Shown piece by piece: positions 15,058-22,735 of a stretch of 47,852 bases of DNA. Location: NCBI RefSeq assembly GCF_008119785.1, contig NZ_VSFA01000053.1:1-47852 (forward strand). Reading direction: 5' to 3'. Positions within the stretch are counted from its first letter, which is position 1. Each line of letters starts with the position of its first letter. The notes below the pieces were generated by a model. It was given only the letters and a program-made list of their open reading frames with translations, was not told the DNA's origin and made no database searches. Source of the stretch: Micromonospora sp. MP36. Its GTDB lineage: Bacteria; Actinomycetota; Actinomycetes; Mycobacteriales; Micromonosporaceae. Position numbers and translations under genes: made by a program.

Positions 15058-15378
15058 CAGTGGTGGTGCAGGCGTACCGGTTCGTGCCGGATCTGACCCC
15101 GGGTCAGGAGCGGTCGGTATTGGCGCATGCGGGTGCAGCGCGGGTGGCGTACAACTGGGCCCTGGCACGGGTGAAGGCGGTCATGGATCAGCGCGCTGCG
15201 GAACGGACCTACGGGGTGCCGGATGTGAGGTTCCCCCGATAACGCGGAGTCTCGGCGCTACCGGGGGAACCTCACCGCTGGGAGTGGCCCGGTGGCAGGA
15301 CGCGGAGCCGACCGTAAGACCCGCCCCGGCGAGCCGGTGGCCGTGAAACGTCAAGCCGGCACCACCCACCTGGGTAAG
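15054..15378 (+). pseudogene. IS607-associated TnpB remnant, internally deleted
   Basis: The N-terminus is intact (VQAYRFVPDLTPGQERSV, RVAYNWALARVKAVMDQRAAERTYG). The frame stops at 15240-15242. From about 15292 a TnpB-like C-terminal tail reappears (RGADRKTRPGEPVAVKRQAGT). The whole RuvC core and zinc finger are gone. The break contains a long inverted repeat (15225-15275). Confidence 0.75.
15225..15275. repeat. 14-bp perfect inverted repeat at the tnpB deletion junction
   Basis: GTGAGGTTCCCCCG (15225-15238) and CGGGGGAACCTCAC (15262-15275) flank 23 bases. It lies exactly where tnpB sequence is interrupted and could be a deletion scar, a small palindromic insertion or a folded RNA. Confidence 0.7.
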
Positions 15379-15610
15379 ACCGGCTGCTGCGACTCCTCGC
15401 CGAGCCAGCACGCGACCGCTCACGCAGCTGCGACGGGTCACCCGATCATCCAGAGCTTCGAACCCGGCGAGTCGTGCTTCTGGGACTACTCCAACGGCCA
15501 GTTCTACGCCGCCGGACCGGAGCTGGCCGCCCCGCACTCGCACCCAATCGACCAGCCCGCCCCCGGTCCGCGCGGGGCCGCGTGCCGGGGACTGGAAGAC
15601 CCGGCTGCAG
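15379..15610 (+). pseudogene. C-terminal fragment of a UBP-type zinc-finger protein
   Basis: Directly after the IS607 tail, the frame reads GCCDSSPSQHATAHAAATGHPIIQSFEPGE, typical of small bacterial UBP-type zinc-finger proteins (CCDSSP, HAT-H, ATGHP). The N-terminal Cys pairs and ATG are missing, replaced by the IS607 remnant. Near 15585 the frame also slips: the family-like ending GDWKTRLQ is in the next frame. The 3' end is abutted by the IS605 element. It cannot encode a functional zinc finger. Confidence 0.7.
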
Positions 15611-15616
15611 TCAACT

Positions 15617-15639
15617 ACCCGCCCCATGAATGGGCGGGT
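15617..15639 (-). ncRNA. Right-end hairpin, probable 3' part of the TnpB omega RNA
   Basis: An 8-bp stem with a 7-base loop lies 32 bases after the tnpB stop codon at the transposon right end. In IS605-type elements the guide RNA overlaps the 3' end of tnpB and this end, with the guide taken from flanking DNA beyond it. If the end is TTGAC, the guide would be read from about 15609 downwards. Boundaries are inferred. Confidence 0.4.
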
Positions 15640-15670
15640 TTGCGGATCACTGTCCTCGCTGGCTGTGAGG

Positions 15671-16822
15671 CTAGGCCGCGTGCGGGCGATTGACTGCGCC
15701 CCAGCTCGCGACACCACGGGACGCGATGTTGCGAGCCGCATTGTGGTCGGCGTGGGCAACGACCCCGCACGACCGACAGTGGAAGGTTTCCTGGTTGGGT
15801 CGGTTCCGTTTGTCCCGATACCCGCAAGCTGCACAGGTCTGGGAGGTGTACCGGGGGTCGACCTGGACCAGTGGTACACCCGCCCGGCGCGCCTTGTAGA
15901 TCAGGAACGCGCCGAGTTGCTGGAACGCCCAAGAGTGCAGCGTGACCCGTTGGGGCTTCCTCAGCCGGACCCGGTCGCGGATCCCCGTCAGTTTCTCGAC
16001 GGCGATTCCGCGGCCGGTGCGTGCAGCCTCGGTCACGATGCTCTTGGCGATGGTGTGGTTGATGTTCGCGGTGTGCCGTGTTTCCTTGCGGCGGCGGCGG
16101 GCCAGGAGCCGTTTCGCCGACTTGGTGCCTTTTTCCTGCAACCGCTTCCTGAGCCGCTGCTGGCGGCGCCGGTAGCCGTTGAGCTTGGTTCCGGTGTAAC
16201 GGGTGTCGTCGGAGTCGTAGGCGATGTTCGCGATGCCCATGTCGACACCGAGGAATCCGTCCGGTTCGTAGACCTGCGGCTCGTCCACCTCAACGGTGGC
16301 GTACAGGAACCACATGCCGTCGCGGTGCACCAGGTCGGACTCGCCGACCGGATGGGTTGCGACGGCCTTGATCTGGTCGGCCGAGCCGGTGAACGTGACC
16401 TGTTTGAGCCGCCCTTGCACGGTCCAGATGGAGACGACGCGGGCGTCGTGCCGCCACGACAGCATCCTCGCGTCGTAGGGCTGGGCGGCGTCCCAGCGGA
16501 ATGTGATCGGGTTGGTCTCGACCTTGCGGCGGCGCTTCGATCCGGGCTTGCCGTAGTTGCCGGCCTTGAGGTTGCCTGCGAGCGTCTTGTAGACGTCGGC
16601 GACCTTTTTGATGACGTGCTGGGCGGCCTGCGCGCCGAGCCCGTAGTCGTCCTTGATGCCGTGGTAGGCGTGCCGGCGCAGGTCGTAGTTGCGGTAGCAG
16701 TCAATTTCCCGTGCCATCACTGCGACGTCGGATGCTGCGGAGTTGCAGGCGCGCAGGGTCGCCTCCAGCGCCGCAGCCTCGTCGGGCGTCGGCAGGAGCT
16801 TGACCTGCACCACCAACTTCAC
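15671..16822 (-). CDS. tnpB: RNA-guided endonuclease TnpB
   Basis: 383 residues from a GTG start. The RuvC triad is complete: Asp194 in GVDMGIANI, Glu276 in AVEKLTGIR and Asp359 in ADHNAARNI. The zinc finger Cys330-x2-Cys333 ... Cys349-x2-Cys352 is intact. The N-terminal OB/REC part is of typical length. TnpB cuts DNA next to a short TAM with the help of an omega RNA and favours retention of the transposon. It is divergent from tnpA with a 23-base gap. Unlike the IS607 remnant nearby, this copy appears functional. Confidence 0.92.
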   Translation of the reverse strand: MKLVVQVKLLPTPDEAAALEATLRACNSAASDVAVMAREIDCYRNYDLRRHAYHGIKDDYGLGAQAAQHVIKKVADVYKTLAGNLKAGNYGKPGSKRRRKVETNPITFRWDAAQPYDARMLSWRHDARVVSIWTVQGRLKQVTFTGSADQIKAVATHPVGESDLVHRDGMWFLYATVEVDEPQVYEPDGFLGVDMGIANIAYDSDDTRYTGTKLNGYRRRQQRLRKRLQEKGTKSAKRLLARRRRKETRHTANINHTIAKSIVTEAARTGRGIAVEKLTGIRDRVRLRKPQRVTLHSWAFQQLGAFLIYKARRAGVPLVQVDPRYTSQTCAACGYRDKRNRPNQETFHCRSCGVVAHADHNAARNIASRGVASWGAVNRPHAA

Positions 16823-16845
16823 ACCATCATCGTATCGTTTGGTCT

Positions 16846-17277
16846 ATGTCACCACGATGGACCCCAGACCCGGATGTCCGCCGGGGACGCTCGGTTGTCT
16901 CCCACCTTCACGCGCACTTGGTCTTCACCACGAAGTACCGGCGCGGGGCCCTCACCGATCCGATCCTCACCCGCTGCCAGCAGGTCATGGCCGAGGTGTG
17001 CCGGGACTTCGGCGCCGAACTGCGGGAGTTCAACGGCGAGGACGATCATGTGCATCTGCTCGTCCACTACCCGCCGAGCGTCGCCCTGTCGCGGCTGGTC
17101 AACAGCCTCAAGGGCGTCAGTTCCCGATACCTGCGCCGCGAATTCGCCGGACACCTGCGCAACTACCTGTGGGGCGAGCATCTGTGGTCACCGTCGTACT
17201 TCGCCGGATCATGCGGCGGCGCGCCCCTCACAGTGGTCAAGGAGTACATCGAGACCCAGAAACATCCCGGTCCGTGA
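16846..17277 (+). CDS. tnpA: Y1 HUH transposase TnpA (IS200/IS605)
   Basis: 143 residues. The HUH motif is DHVHLLVHYPP (His68, His70) and the catalytic Tyr is Tyr134 in VVKEYIETQ. The N-terminal strand HLHAHLVFTTKYRR is also characteristic. It performs single-strand excision and insertion at hairpin ends. The length is standard and all catalytic residues are present. It is divergent from tnpB, the IS605 arrangement, with the left end just after its stop codon. Confidence 0.92.
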   Translation: MSPRWTPDPDVRRGRSVVSHLHAHLVFTTKYRRGALTDPILTRCQQVMAEVCRDFGAELREFNGEDDHVHLLVHYPPSVALSRLVNSLKGVSSRYLRREFAGHLRNYLWGEHLWSPSYFAGSCGGAPLTVVKEYIETQKHPGP

Positions 17278-17548
17278 CAGTGTTCCTCCCAGCCGTGAAC
17301 GGCCAGGGTTCCCGCCTTATCAACCGCTGAACCGGCCAACCTGGTCGACCCGCAGATGCCAGGCATGGGGCGAGCGTCGGCGGAGGCCGACCACTTGCAC
17401 TCCCGGCGCATTCTCTCCAGATTCACCCACGCCGACACCGCCGCTCGCGATATCCCTATCTCCGCAGCGACAATGCGCGACCGGGCGGGTGCGACAGCGC
17501 TCGATGAGCCTGCGGGGCCCTTCCAGGGTGAACGGGCGTTGCGGTGAG

Positions 17549-18796
17549 TCATGCGGCCGGGACGTCTTCGGCCGACCGGGCGGGTTCAGGGTGGAAGAAG
17601 TGTGTCCGGTTGGGCAGCAGGAGTGGGGTGGCGAGCAGGAGAACGCCGGAGATGGTGATCGCGGCGAGGGGGCTGGTGAGCGTGGCGAGGATGCCCCAGA
17701 CCACCATGAGGGTGGCCTGCACGAGTTTGCTGCTGACACCCCATGCGCTGAGGACTTGGGCGGCATGATCCGCGGGAGTCCGTTGCAGGCGTTCGGTGGC
17801 GTAGATCGGGTTGAAGATGCCCATGCAGGTGATCAGCAGGCCCTCGACGACGATCACGGTGACGAGTCCGGTGATGCCGGGATGGATGAACGCGAGACCG
17901 AGCGGGAAGAGTGATCGCAGCCAGCCGGAGACGGTCATGACCCGGTGCCGGCCGTAACGCCTCACGAGGCGGGCGGAGAGGCGGGCGCCCACGAAGCCGC
18001 CGAGTGCCGGGATGCCGAAGGCAAGACCGTATTGCCAGGCCGGGAAGTGGTATTCGCCCAGCAGGAGGACGGCCAGGAGCGGGACGGTGGCCGTGATCAG
18101 GCCGGCGACCAGGATCGAGTTGAGGAACAGGCACCGTAGTGCGCGGTCGTGGAGGATGAACCGCCAGCCACGAAGCAGGTCGGCTCCGCGCAACCTGGTG
18201 GCCGGGTCGCGGGGGGCCGCCACGTCGCCTCCGCGGATGCGGAGGACCGCGAGTGCGGACAGCAGATAGCTAAGGGCGTCGGCCATGATGGTGACGACCG
18301 GGCCGAGCAGCCCGATGAGCGCGCCGCCGAGGGGCGGTCCGGCCGCGGTCGCCACCCAGCTCGTGCCCTCGAATCGCCCGTTCGCGGTAAGGAGGTGAGC
18401 ACCGCGGACGAGGTATTTCAGGTACGCGCCGGATGCGGCGGTGAAGGCGATGCTTGCGGTTCCGGAGATGACCGAGACGACCAGCAACTGGCCGTAGGAC
18501 AGCAAGCCGAAAAGGTACGCGACCGGAACACTCGCCATCGCGAGGAACCGCGCCAGGTCCATCGCGATCATCACCGGACGCTTGGACCGGTGCTCGACCC
18601 ACGGCCCGAGCGGGATCGCAATGATCGCCGCGACGGCAAGCCCGGCTGCCTCCAGCAGCGAAACCGCGAATGCCGACGAGTGCAGCACTCGAACCGCGAT
18701 GAGCGGGAACGCTCCGAAGGCGATCCACGTGCCGTACGTGCTGACGGCGTAGGCCGACCACAGCCAGCCGAAACTGGACCCCAATTTCACGCGCAC
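17549..18796 (-). CDS. MFS transporter, DHA3/EntS-like
   Basis: 415 residues with about 12 membrane helices. The N-terminal half has WSAYAVSTYGTWIAFGAFPLIAV and a charged loop EHRSKRPVMIAMDLAR, and the mid-loop is RLRGADLLRGWRFILHDR, typical of DHA3-type exporters (macrolide or siderophore efflux group). GTG 18796 is chosen because GGAGGAG lies four bases upstream; a GTG six bases later is also possible. It is divergent from a LysR gene that is the likely regulator. The substrate cannot be predicted. Confidence 0.82.
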   Translation of the reverse strand: MRVKLGSSFGWLWSAYAVSTYGTWIAFGAFPLIAVRVLHSSAFAVSLLEAAGLAVAAIIAIPLGPWVEHRSKRPVMIAMDLARFLAMASVPVAYLFGLLSYGQLLVVSVISGTASIAFTAASGAYLKYLVRGAHLLTANGRFEGTSWVATAAGPPLGGALIGLLGPVVTIMADALSYLLSALAVLRIRGGDVAAPRDPATRLRGADLLRGWRFILHDRALRCLFLNSILVAGLITATVPLLAVLLLGEYHFPAWQYGLAFGIPALGGFVGARLSARLVRRYGRHRVMTVSGWLRSLFPLGLAFIHPGITGLVTVIVVEGLLITCMGIFNPIYATERLQRTPADHAAQVLSAWGVSSKLVQATLMVVWGILATLTSPLAAITISGVLLLATPLLLPNRTHFFHPEPARSAEDVPAA

Positions 18797-18883
18797 ATGA
18801 CTCCTCCGCAACAACCGATGTTTGGGTCCCGGAATCACATCGGCTGCGCGGGCGCAGGATCAAACAACCGCCTTTCGGCGAGC

Positions 18884-18912
18884 CACAACGATCAGTTGTG
18901 TAGGCATAAGCT
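18884..18912 (+). promoter_or_regulatory. LysR operator candidate and -10 box
   Basis: CACAAC-GATCA-GTTGTG (18884-18900) is a perfect 6-bp inverted repeat of the T-N11-A kind. It is followed by TAAGCT (18907-18912), which begins 12 bases before the LysR ATG. It lies between the divergent MFS and LysR genes. Confidence 0.55.
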
Positions 18913-18918
18913 GGACCG

Positions 18919-19887
18919 ATGGACACCGAGGCAGTGCGATCGTTCGTCCGGGCGGCCGAGCTCGGGCAGTTGCAACACGCGGCCGACGAGCTGGGCGTGA
19001 CGCAGCAGGCGGTCTCGAAGCGGGTTGCCGCTCTGGAGCGTGAGCTGGAGGTCCGCCTGTTCACCCGTACCGCCCGAGGGGTCGAACTGACGCTCGACGG
19101 CCAGGCATTCCTCCCACATGCACGGAGCATCGTCGCAGGTGCTGATCGCGCCGTCACCGCGGTCAGGCCGGGCTCGCGGGCCCTTCGGATCGACGTTCTG
19201 GGCCTGCGAAGCGCGCAGGCCGTCGTTCTGCACGACTACTGGCGGTCGCATCCCGAAACTGACCTCGACGTGGTGACCCTCAGGGTCAACGACCCTCACG
19301 TGGCGGCCGCCGCCGTCCAGGCAGGCGATATCGACGCCTCGTTCCGCACCGTCACCGATCCGGCCACGCTGCCGCGCGACGTACAGATGATCCACGCCTT
19401 CGACTCCCCGCTGGAACTTCTCGTCGGCCCCAGGCATCCGCTTGCCGCCGCACGAACACTGACACCACCCCAGCTGCGCAAGCTTCGGATCTGGGTGCCG
19501 GGCATCGTGCCCCGAAGCGAATGGGCAGAGTTCTACGATCAGCTCGCCACCGCCTTCGACCTCCGCATCGACGCGGCAGGCCCGAACTTCGGTGACGAGG
19601 TACTCCTCGACACCCTCGCGGAATCCGCCGACGTGGCCACCCTCGTCGGCGCGCGCGACCGGTACATCTGGCCGACGAACCACGACCTACGCCGCATCCC
19701 GATCGTGAACCCGACGCTCGCCTACCCGCTCTCCCTCATGTTCCCCAGCACGAATCCGCACCCGGGACTTCGGGCGATCATCAACCACTTCGCAAGCCTG
19801 CCACCGCTCCCCGAGACGGCCTGGCTCCCGTCCTGGGCAACGACAACGTCTAGGCGGTCGCGGGCAGCGCGTACCGTACGCCGGTGA
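18919..19887 (+). CDS. LysR-family transcriptional regulator
   Basis: 322 residues. The helix-turn-helix is at the N-terminus (MDTEAVRSFVRAAELGQLQHAA, LGVTQQAVSKRVAALEREL), followed by a LysR substrate-binding domain that includes SPLELLVGPRHPLA. It is divergent from the MFS exporter and probably controls it and itself through the palindrome at 18884-18900. The last 13 codons overlap the convergent SDR gene by 38 bases and look like read-through of an extended C-terminus. Confidence 0.85.
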   Translation: MDTEAVRSFVRAAELGQLQHAADELGVTQQAVSKRVAALERELEVRLFTRTARGVELTLDGQAFLPHARSIVAGADRAVTAVRPGSRALRIDVLGLRSAQAVVLHDYWRSHPETDLDVVTLRVNDPHVAAAAVQAGDIDASFRTVTDPATLPRDVQMIHAFDSPLELLVGPRHPLAAARTLTPPQLRKLRIWVPGIVPRSEWAEFYDQLATAFDLRIDAAGPNFGDEVLLDTLAESADVATLVGARDRYIWPTNHDLRRIPIVNPTLAYPLSLMFPSTNPHPGLRAIINHFASLPPLPETAWLPSWATTTSRRSRAARTVRR

Positions 19888-20779
19888 GCTGCTCCGACAG
19901 CTCCCACAGCCGGCGACCGGTCTCGATGTCGGTCGCCCCAGCCGACAGGGATACCCGGGTCGGGGAACCGCGCAGTTCGCCCTGACCGTCCGGGCCGATG
20001 AACGCGCCGCCTTCGATCCCAGGCGCGACCGCGGCGTACAGCAAGGGCAACGCGCCCTGGTCCGGCGCCTGCGCGAGCGGCTTGGCGATGATGCCGAACA
20101 GCAGCCGCGGCAGGCCGGTCGCCCGCATCTGCAGGTTGGTGGCGGTGTACCCGGGGTGGGACAGCACGCTACGCAGCGGGCTGCCCGCCGCGGCCAGACG
20201 CCGGTGCAGTTCCCAGCCGAAGATGGCGTTGGCCAGCTTGGACTGGTTGTAGTAGGCCATCGGCCGGTAGCCACGGGCGCCGGTCAGGTCGTCGAAGAAG
20301 ATGCGCCCCTGGCGGTGGTTGAGCGAGCTGACGGTGACCACGCGGGGGTCCTGCCCCGCGGCCAGCAATTCCAGCAGCAGTCCGGTGAGGGCGAAGTGGC
20401 CGAGGTGGTTCGCGGCGAACTGCAGTTCGTGGCCCTGTGCGGTCAGTGTCCGGGGTGGGGCCATCACGCCGGCGTTGTTGACGAGCACGTCCAGCCGGGA
20501 AAGGTCGCCGTGCAGCCGGGCGGCGAAGGTGCGGACCGAGTCGAGGTCGGCCAGATCGAGGTGGCATACCTCGAGGCGGGCCCCGGGGTGTTGGGCGGTG
20601 AGGTCGGCGACGACGCGCCGGCCCTTCTCCTCGTCGCGGACGGCGAGGATGACCTGGCCGGTACGACGGGCGAGCGCGCGGGTGGCGGCCAGGCCGAGAC
20701 CACTGGTGGCTCCGGTGACGACGAACACCCGGCCGGTCTGGTCCGGGATCTGCTCGGCGGTCCAGGATTGCTGCTTCAT
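19850..20779 (-). CDS. Short-chain dehydrogenase/reductase
   Basis: 309 residues. Classical SDR motifs: cofactor loop VTGATSGLGLA near residue 20, NNAG, the catalytic Ser in VTVSSLNHRQG, and YNQSK holding the active-site Tyr and Lys. It resembles the retinol-dehydrogenase/oxidoreductase group of about 300 residues. ATG 20779 starts just before the cofactor strand; the longer start at 20818 would cross the operator. It is divergent from a TetR gene with two operator-like palindromes, so it is probably repressed by that TetR. Substrate unknown. Confidence 0.87.
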   Translation of the reverse strand: MKQQSWTAEQIPDQTGRVFVVTGATSGLGLAATRALARRTGQVILAVRDEEKGRRVVADLTAQHPGARLEVCHLDLADLDSVRTFAARLHGDLSRLDVLVNNAGVMAPPRTLTAQGHELQFAANHLGHFALTGLLLELLAAGQDPRVVTVSSLNHRQGRIFFDDLTGARGYRPMAYYNQSKLANAIFGWELHRRLAAAGSPLRSVLSHPGYTATNLQMRATGLPRLLFGIIAKPLAQAPDQGALPLLYAAVAPGIEGGAFIGPDGQGELRGSPTRVSLSAGATDIETGRRLWELSEQLTGVRYALPATA

Positions 20780-20786
20780 GTGACCA

Positions 20787-20853
20787 ACGCTGCCACGCAT
20801 GGCAGTTACTGTCAACAAGTGCGGCCTGTGCCATAAACGGCAGGGGATATCAT
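20787..20853. promoter_or_regulatory. Divergent promoters with paired TetR operators
   Basis: TGCC-N6-GGCA occurs twice: 20791-20804 and 20829-20842, 38 bp between centres. On the minus strand TTGACA (20810-20815), a 17-bp spacer and CAGCGT (20787-20792) form the SDR promoter; the first operator covers part of that spacer and of the -10. On the plus strand TATCAT (20848-20853), 12 bases before the TetR ATG, follows the second operator. Confidence 0.65.
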
Positions 20854-20859
20854 CGGGCG

Positions 20860-21465
20860 ATGGCGTCCCGTCCCGAAGTGACCTTGGCCCAGCGCAAGCG
20901 GCAGCTCGTGTCGACCGAGCTGACCGAGGCTGCGCTACAGCTACTCGCCCTCAAGGGGTTCGACTCGGTCACCATCGATGAGATCGTCGCGGCCGCTGGC
21001 GTCTCCCAGCGAACCTTCTTCCGGTACTTCCGATCGAAGGAGGACGTGGTCGTCCAGTTCCTGGTCGACATGGGCGCTGACATCCGCGCCGACCTGGCCG
21101 CCCGCCCAAGTGCCGAGCCGCCCTCGGTGGCGCTGCGGCACGCCGTGTGGGTGCCCATCGCCGCCTGCGCCGACCACCCTGAGCGCACGCTGCGCGTCGT
21201 CCAGTTGATCCTGCGCACGCCCGCCCTGCTCGCCCGCTTCCTCGAGCGACAGGAACAGTGGCGCGACGACCTGGCAACCGAGCTGGCAAGCCGGCTGGGG
21301 CTCGACACCGGCCATGCGGTGTATCCCCAGATGGCGGCCCGCATGGCGCTGGCCGCCTTCGGCACGGTGCTGCAAAGGTGGAGCGACAGCGAAGGCAAGG
21401 AAGACCCCGCCGAGCTGACCGACCAAGCCTTCGCCGTCATCGCCCCGGCGCTCGACACGATCTAG
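20860..21465 (+). CDS. TetR-family transcriptional regulator
   Basis: 201 residues. N-terminal helix-turn-helix VTIDEIVAAAGVSQRTFFRYFRSKEDVV, then an all-helical ligand domain with a Trp/Leu-rich C-terminus. The FFRYFRSK ending groups it with the AcrR-like repressors. It lies divergent to the SDR gene and probably binds the TGCC-N6-GGCA pair to repress both genes. The effector may be a substrate of the SDR (inference). Confidence 0.88.
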   Translation: MASRPEVTLAQRKRQLVSTELTEAALQLLALKGFDSVTIDEIVAAAGVSQRTFFRYFRSKEDVVVQFLVDMGADIRADLAARPSAEPPSVALRHAVWVPIAACADHPERTLRVVQLILRTPALLARFLERQEQWRDDLATELASRLGLDTGHAVYPQMAARMALAAFGTVLQRWSDSEGKEDPAELTDQAFAVIAPALDTI

Positions 21466-21634
21466 CCCGCACTCACGTGCGCTGCCGGAATGCCGCCTCC
21501 TCTGATCGCCTGGGCATGCTGCTGCCCCGGAGACGTCATGCCCTGACGAGCGGGTGAGTGGCCGGACGTAGCGGAGGCCTGCCATGAGATTCCTTTCGTC
21601 CTGCGCGGCGTGCACCGCAACACGAAACTAGTCA

Positions 21635-21663
21635 TTGACAAGATGCTCCGGCAGGGCTAGGTT
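21635..21663 (+). promoter_or_regulatory. Sigma-70-type promoter of the DoxX-like gene
   Basis: TTGACA (21635-21640), a 17-bp spacer and TAGGTT (21658-21663). A second TTGACA occurs at 21674-21679. The start would fall near 21670, giving a leader of about 30 bases before the ATG at 21702. Confidence 0.6.
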
Positions 21664-21701
21664 CGACGAGAACTTGACAGTGGCTAGATTTGGACCTCAC
21701 C

Positions 21702-22214
21702 ATGACACTCCTCGTCCTGCTCATCGCGCTCGCTGTCCTGCGCGGCCTCGGCGCGCTCGGCGTGCGGCGGTTCGCCACCTGGCCTTCCGCCGCGGCCCAC
21801 GCGCTGGCGATCATGCTGTTCATGACCGCCAGCGCCCACTTCGTCCCGGGCGGCGTCACCGTCATGCCGACTCACGACGACCTGGTCGCGATGGTGCCGC
21901 CCGCCGTGCCGTTCCCGTCCGCCATGGTGTACCTCACCGGCGTCCTGGAGTTTCTCGGCGCGCTCGGCCTCATCGTCGCCGGCACCCGCCGCGCTGCCGG
22001 ATACTGCCTCACGCTGCTGTTCGTCAGCCTGCTCCCGGCGAACATCTACGCTGCGATCGCCGACGTCCCGCTCGCTGGCGAGCCCGCGTCGCCGCTGTGG
22101 CAGCGCATCCCCGAACAAGTCCTCTACATCGCCACGGCACTCTGGGCCACTCGCGGCGCACTGCCGCTGCCATCGCTACGGCGCGCGCCAGCATCCCGAA
22201 CCCAGCGAGCGTAA
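21702..22214 (+). CDS. DoxX-family membrane protein
   Basis: 170 residues with four membrane helices, resembling DoxX/DoxX-like proteins: LMFMTASAHFVPGG-type region in helix 2, MVYLTGVLEFLGALGLIVAG in helix 3, CLTLLFVSLLPANIYAA in helix 4. The N-terminal ATG 21702 is chosen; a TTG 12 bases upstream would add four residues. The protein may act in redox or membrane-stress responses by family analogy. It sits ahead of another small membrane protein and near a TetR/DoxX pair. Confidence 0.75.
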   Translation: MTLLVLLIALAVLRGLGALGVRRFATWPSAAAHALAIMLFMTASAHFVPGGVTVMPTHDDLVAMVPPAVPFPSAMVYLTGVLEFLGALGLIVAGTRRAAGYCLTLLFVSLLPANIYAAIADVPLAGEPASPLWQRIPEQVLYIATALWATRGALPLPSLRRAPASRTQRA

Positions 22215-22276
22215 GAGTTCGACCGAGCCTCAATCCCTCATTAGACCTCGCCACACCCAACCCGAAGGAGCCTGCC

Positions 22277-22693
22277 GTGCAGAGCATGGGCCTCAGCACC
22301 GAGTCACGGATCATCGCCGGAGCGGTGCTGCTCACGATCGTCACCATCCAGGTCGGCGGCTGGTTCATGACCCGAATCGCCCGCGGGGCGGTGCCGATGA
22401 CCGACTTCCAGAAGTCCTTCGCGCGCGCCGGGCACGGCCACGCCGGCGTGCTGGTGCTGCTGAGCCTGGTAGCACTGCTCTATGTGGACGCCACGGGCCT
22501 CAACGGCGTACTGCTGTGGACCGCACGGCTCGGAGTGCCGATCGCAGCGATCCTGATGTCGGCGGGATTCTTCGCGTCGTCCGCCGGCAGGAACGTCACG
22601 GCGCCGAACCGGTTCGTCTGGGTGCTGTGGGTAGGCGCACTCTCGCTCGCTGCGGGGGTGGTGAGCCTCGGCGTCGGGCTGCTGACCGCCTGA
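22277..22693 (+). CDS. Small four-helix membrane protein
   Basis: 138 residues from a GTG preceded by GAAGGAG (22264-22270). Four hydrophobic helices; the second half of the first loop reads RIARGAVPMTDFQKSFARAGHGHAG, and the His-containing GHGHAG and aromatic-poor helices are conserved features of a small actinobacterial membrane family. It follows the DoxX-like gene by 62 bases and is probably in the same transcript. Function unknown. Confidence 0.65.
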   Translation: MQSMGLSTESRIIAGAVLLTIVTIQVGGWFMTRIARGAVPMTDFQKSFARAGHGHAGVLVLLSLVALLYVDATGLNGVLLWTARLGVPIAAILMSAGFFASSAGRNVTAPNRFVWVLWVGALSLAAGVVSLGVGLLTA

Positions 22694-22735
22694 TTCGCGG
22701 GCACCGGACACGCAATCGCCGGGTGGGCGAAATCC

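Larger units (their letters stand above)
15610..17323. mobile_element. IS200/IS605-family element (TnpB minus, Y1 TnpA plus)
   Basis: Read on the minus strand, the left end next to tnpA has TTGAT (17319-17323) followed by an imperfect hairpin around GGCCG-TTCA-CGGC (about 17290-17307). The right end beyond tnpB has the hairpin ACCCGCCC/GGGCGGGT (15617-15624 and 15632-15639) followed by TTGAC (15610-15614). Subterminal imperfect hairpins and a TTGAT-like 5' target are typical of IS605-type elements, as in ISDra2. Both ORFs look intact. The exact cleavage points are inferred. Confidence 0.7.

Noticed and set aside
14740..17550. CRISPR array or integron near the mobile elements
   Set aside because: No regularly spaced direct repeats are present; inverted repeats are single and explained by transposon ends or the deletion scar.
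15626..17914. 762-codon plus-strand open frame
   Set aside because: It runs antisense to tnpB and the MFS end and overlaps tnpA in another frame; no coherent domain.
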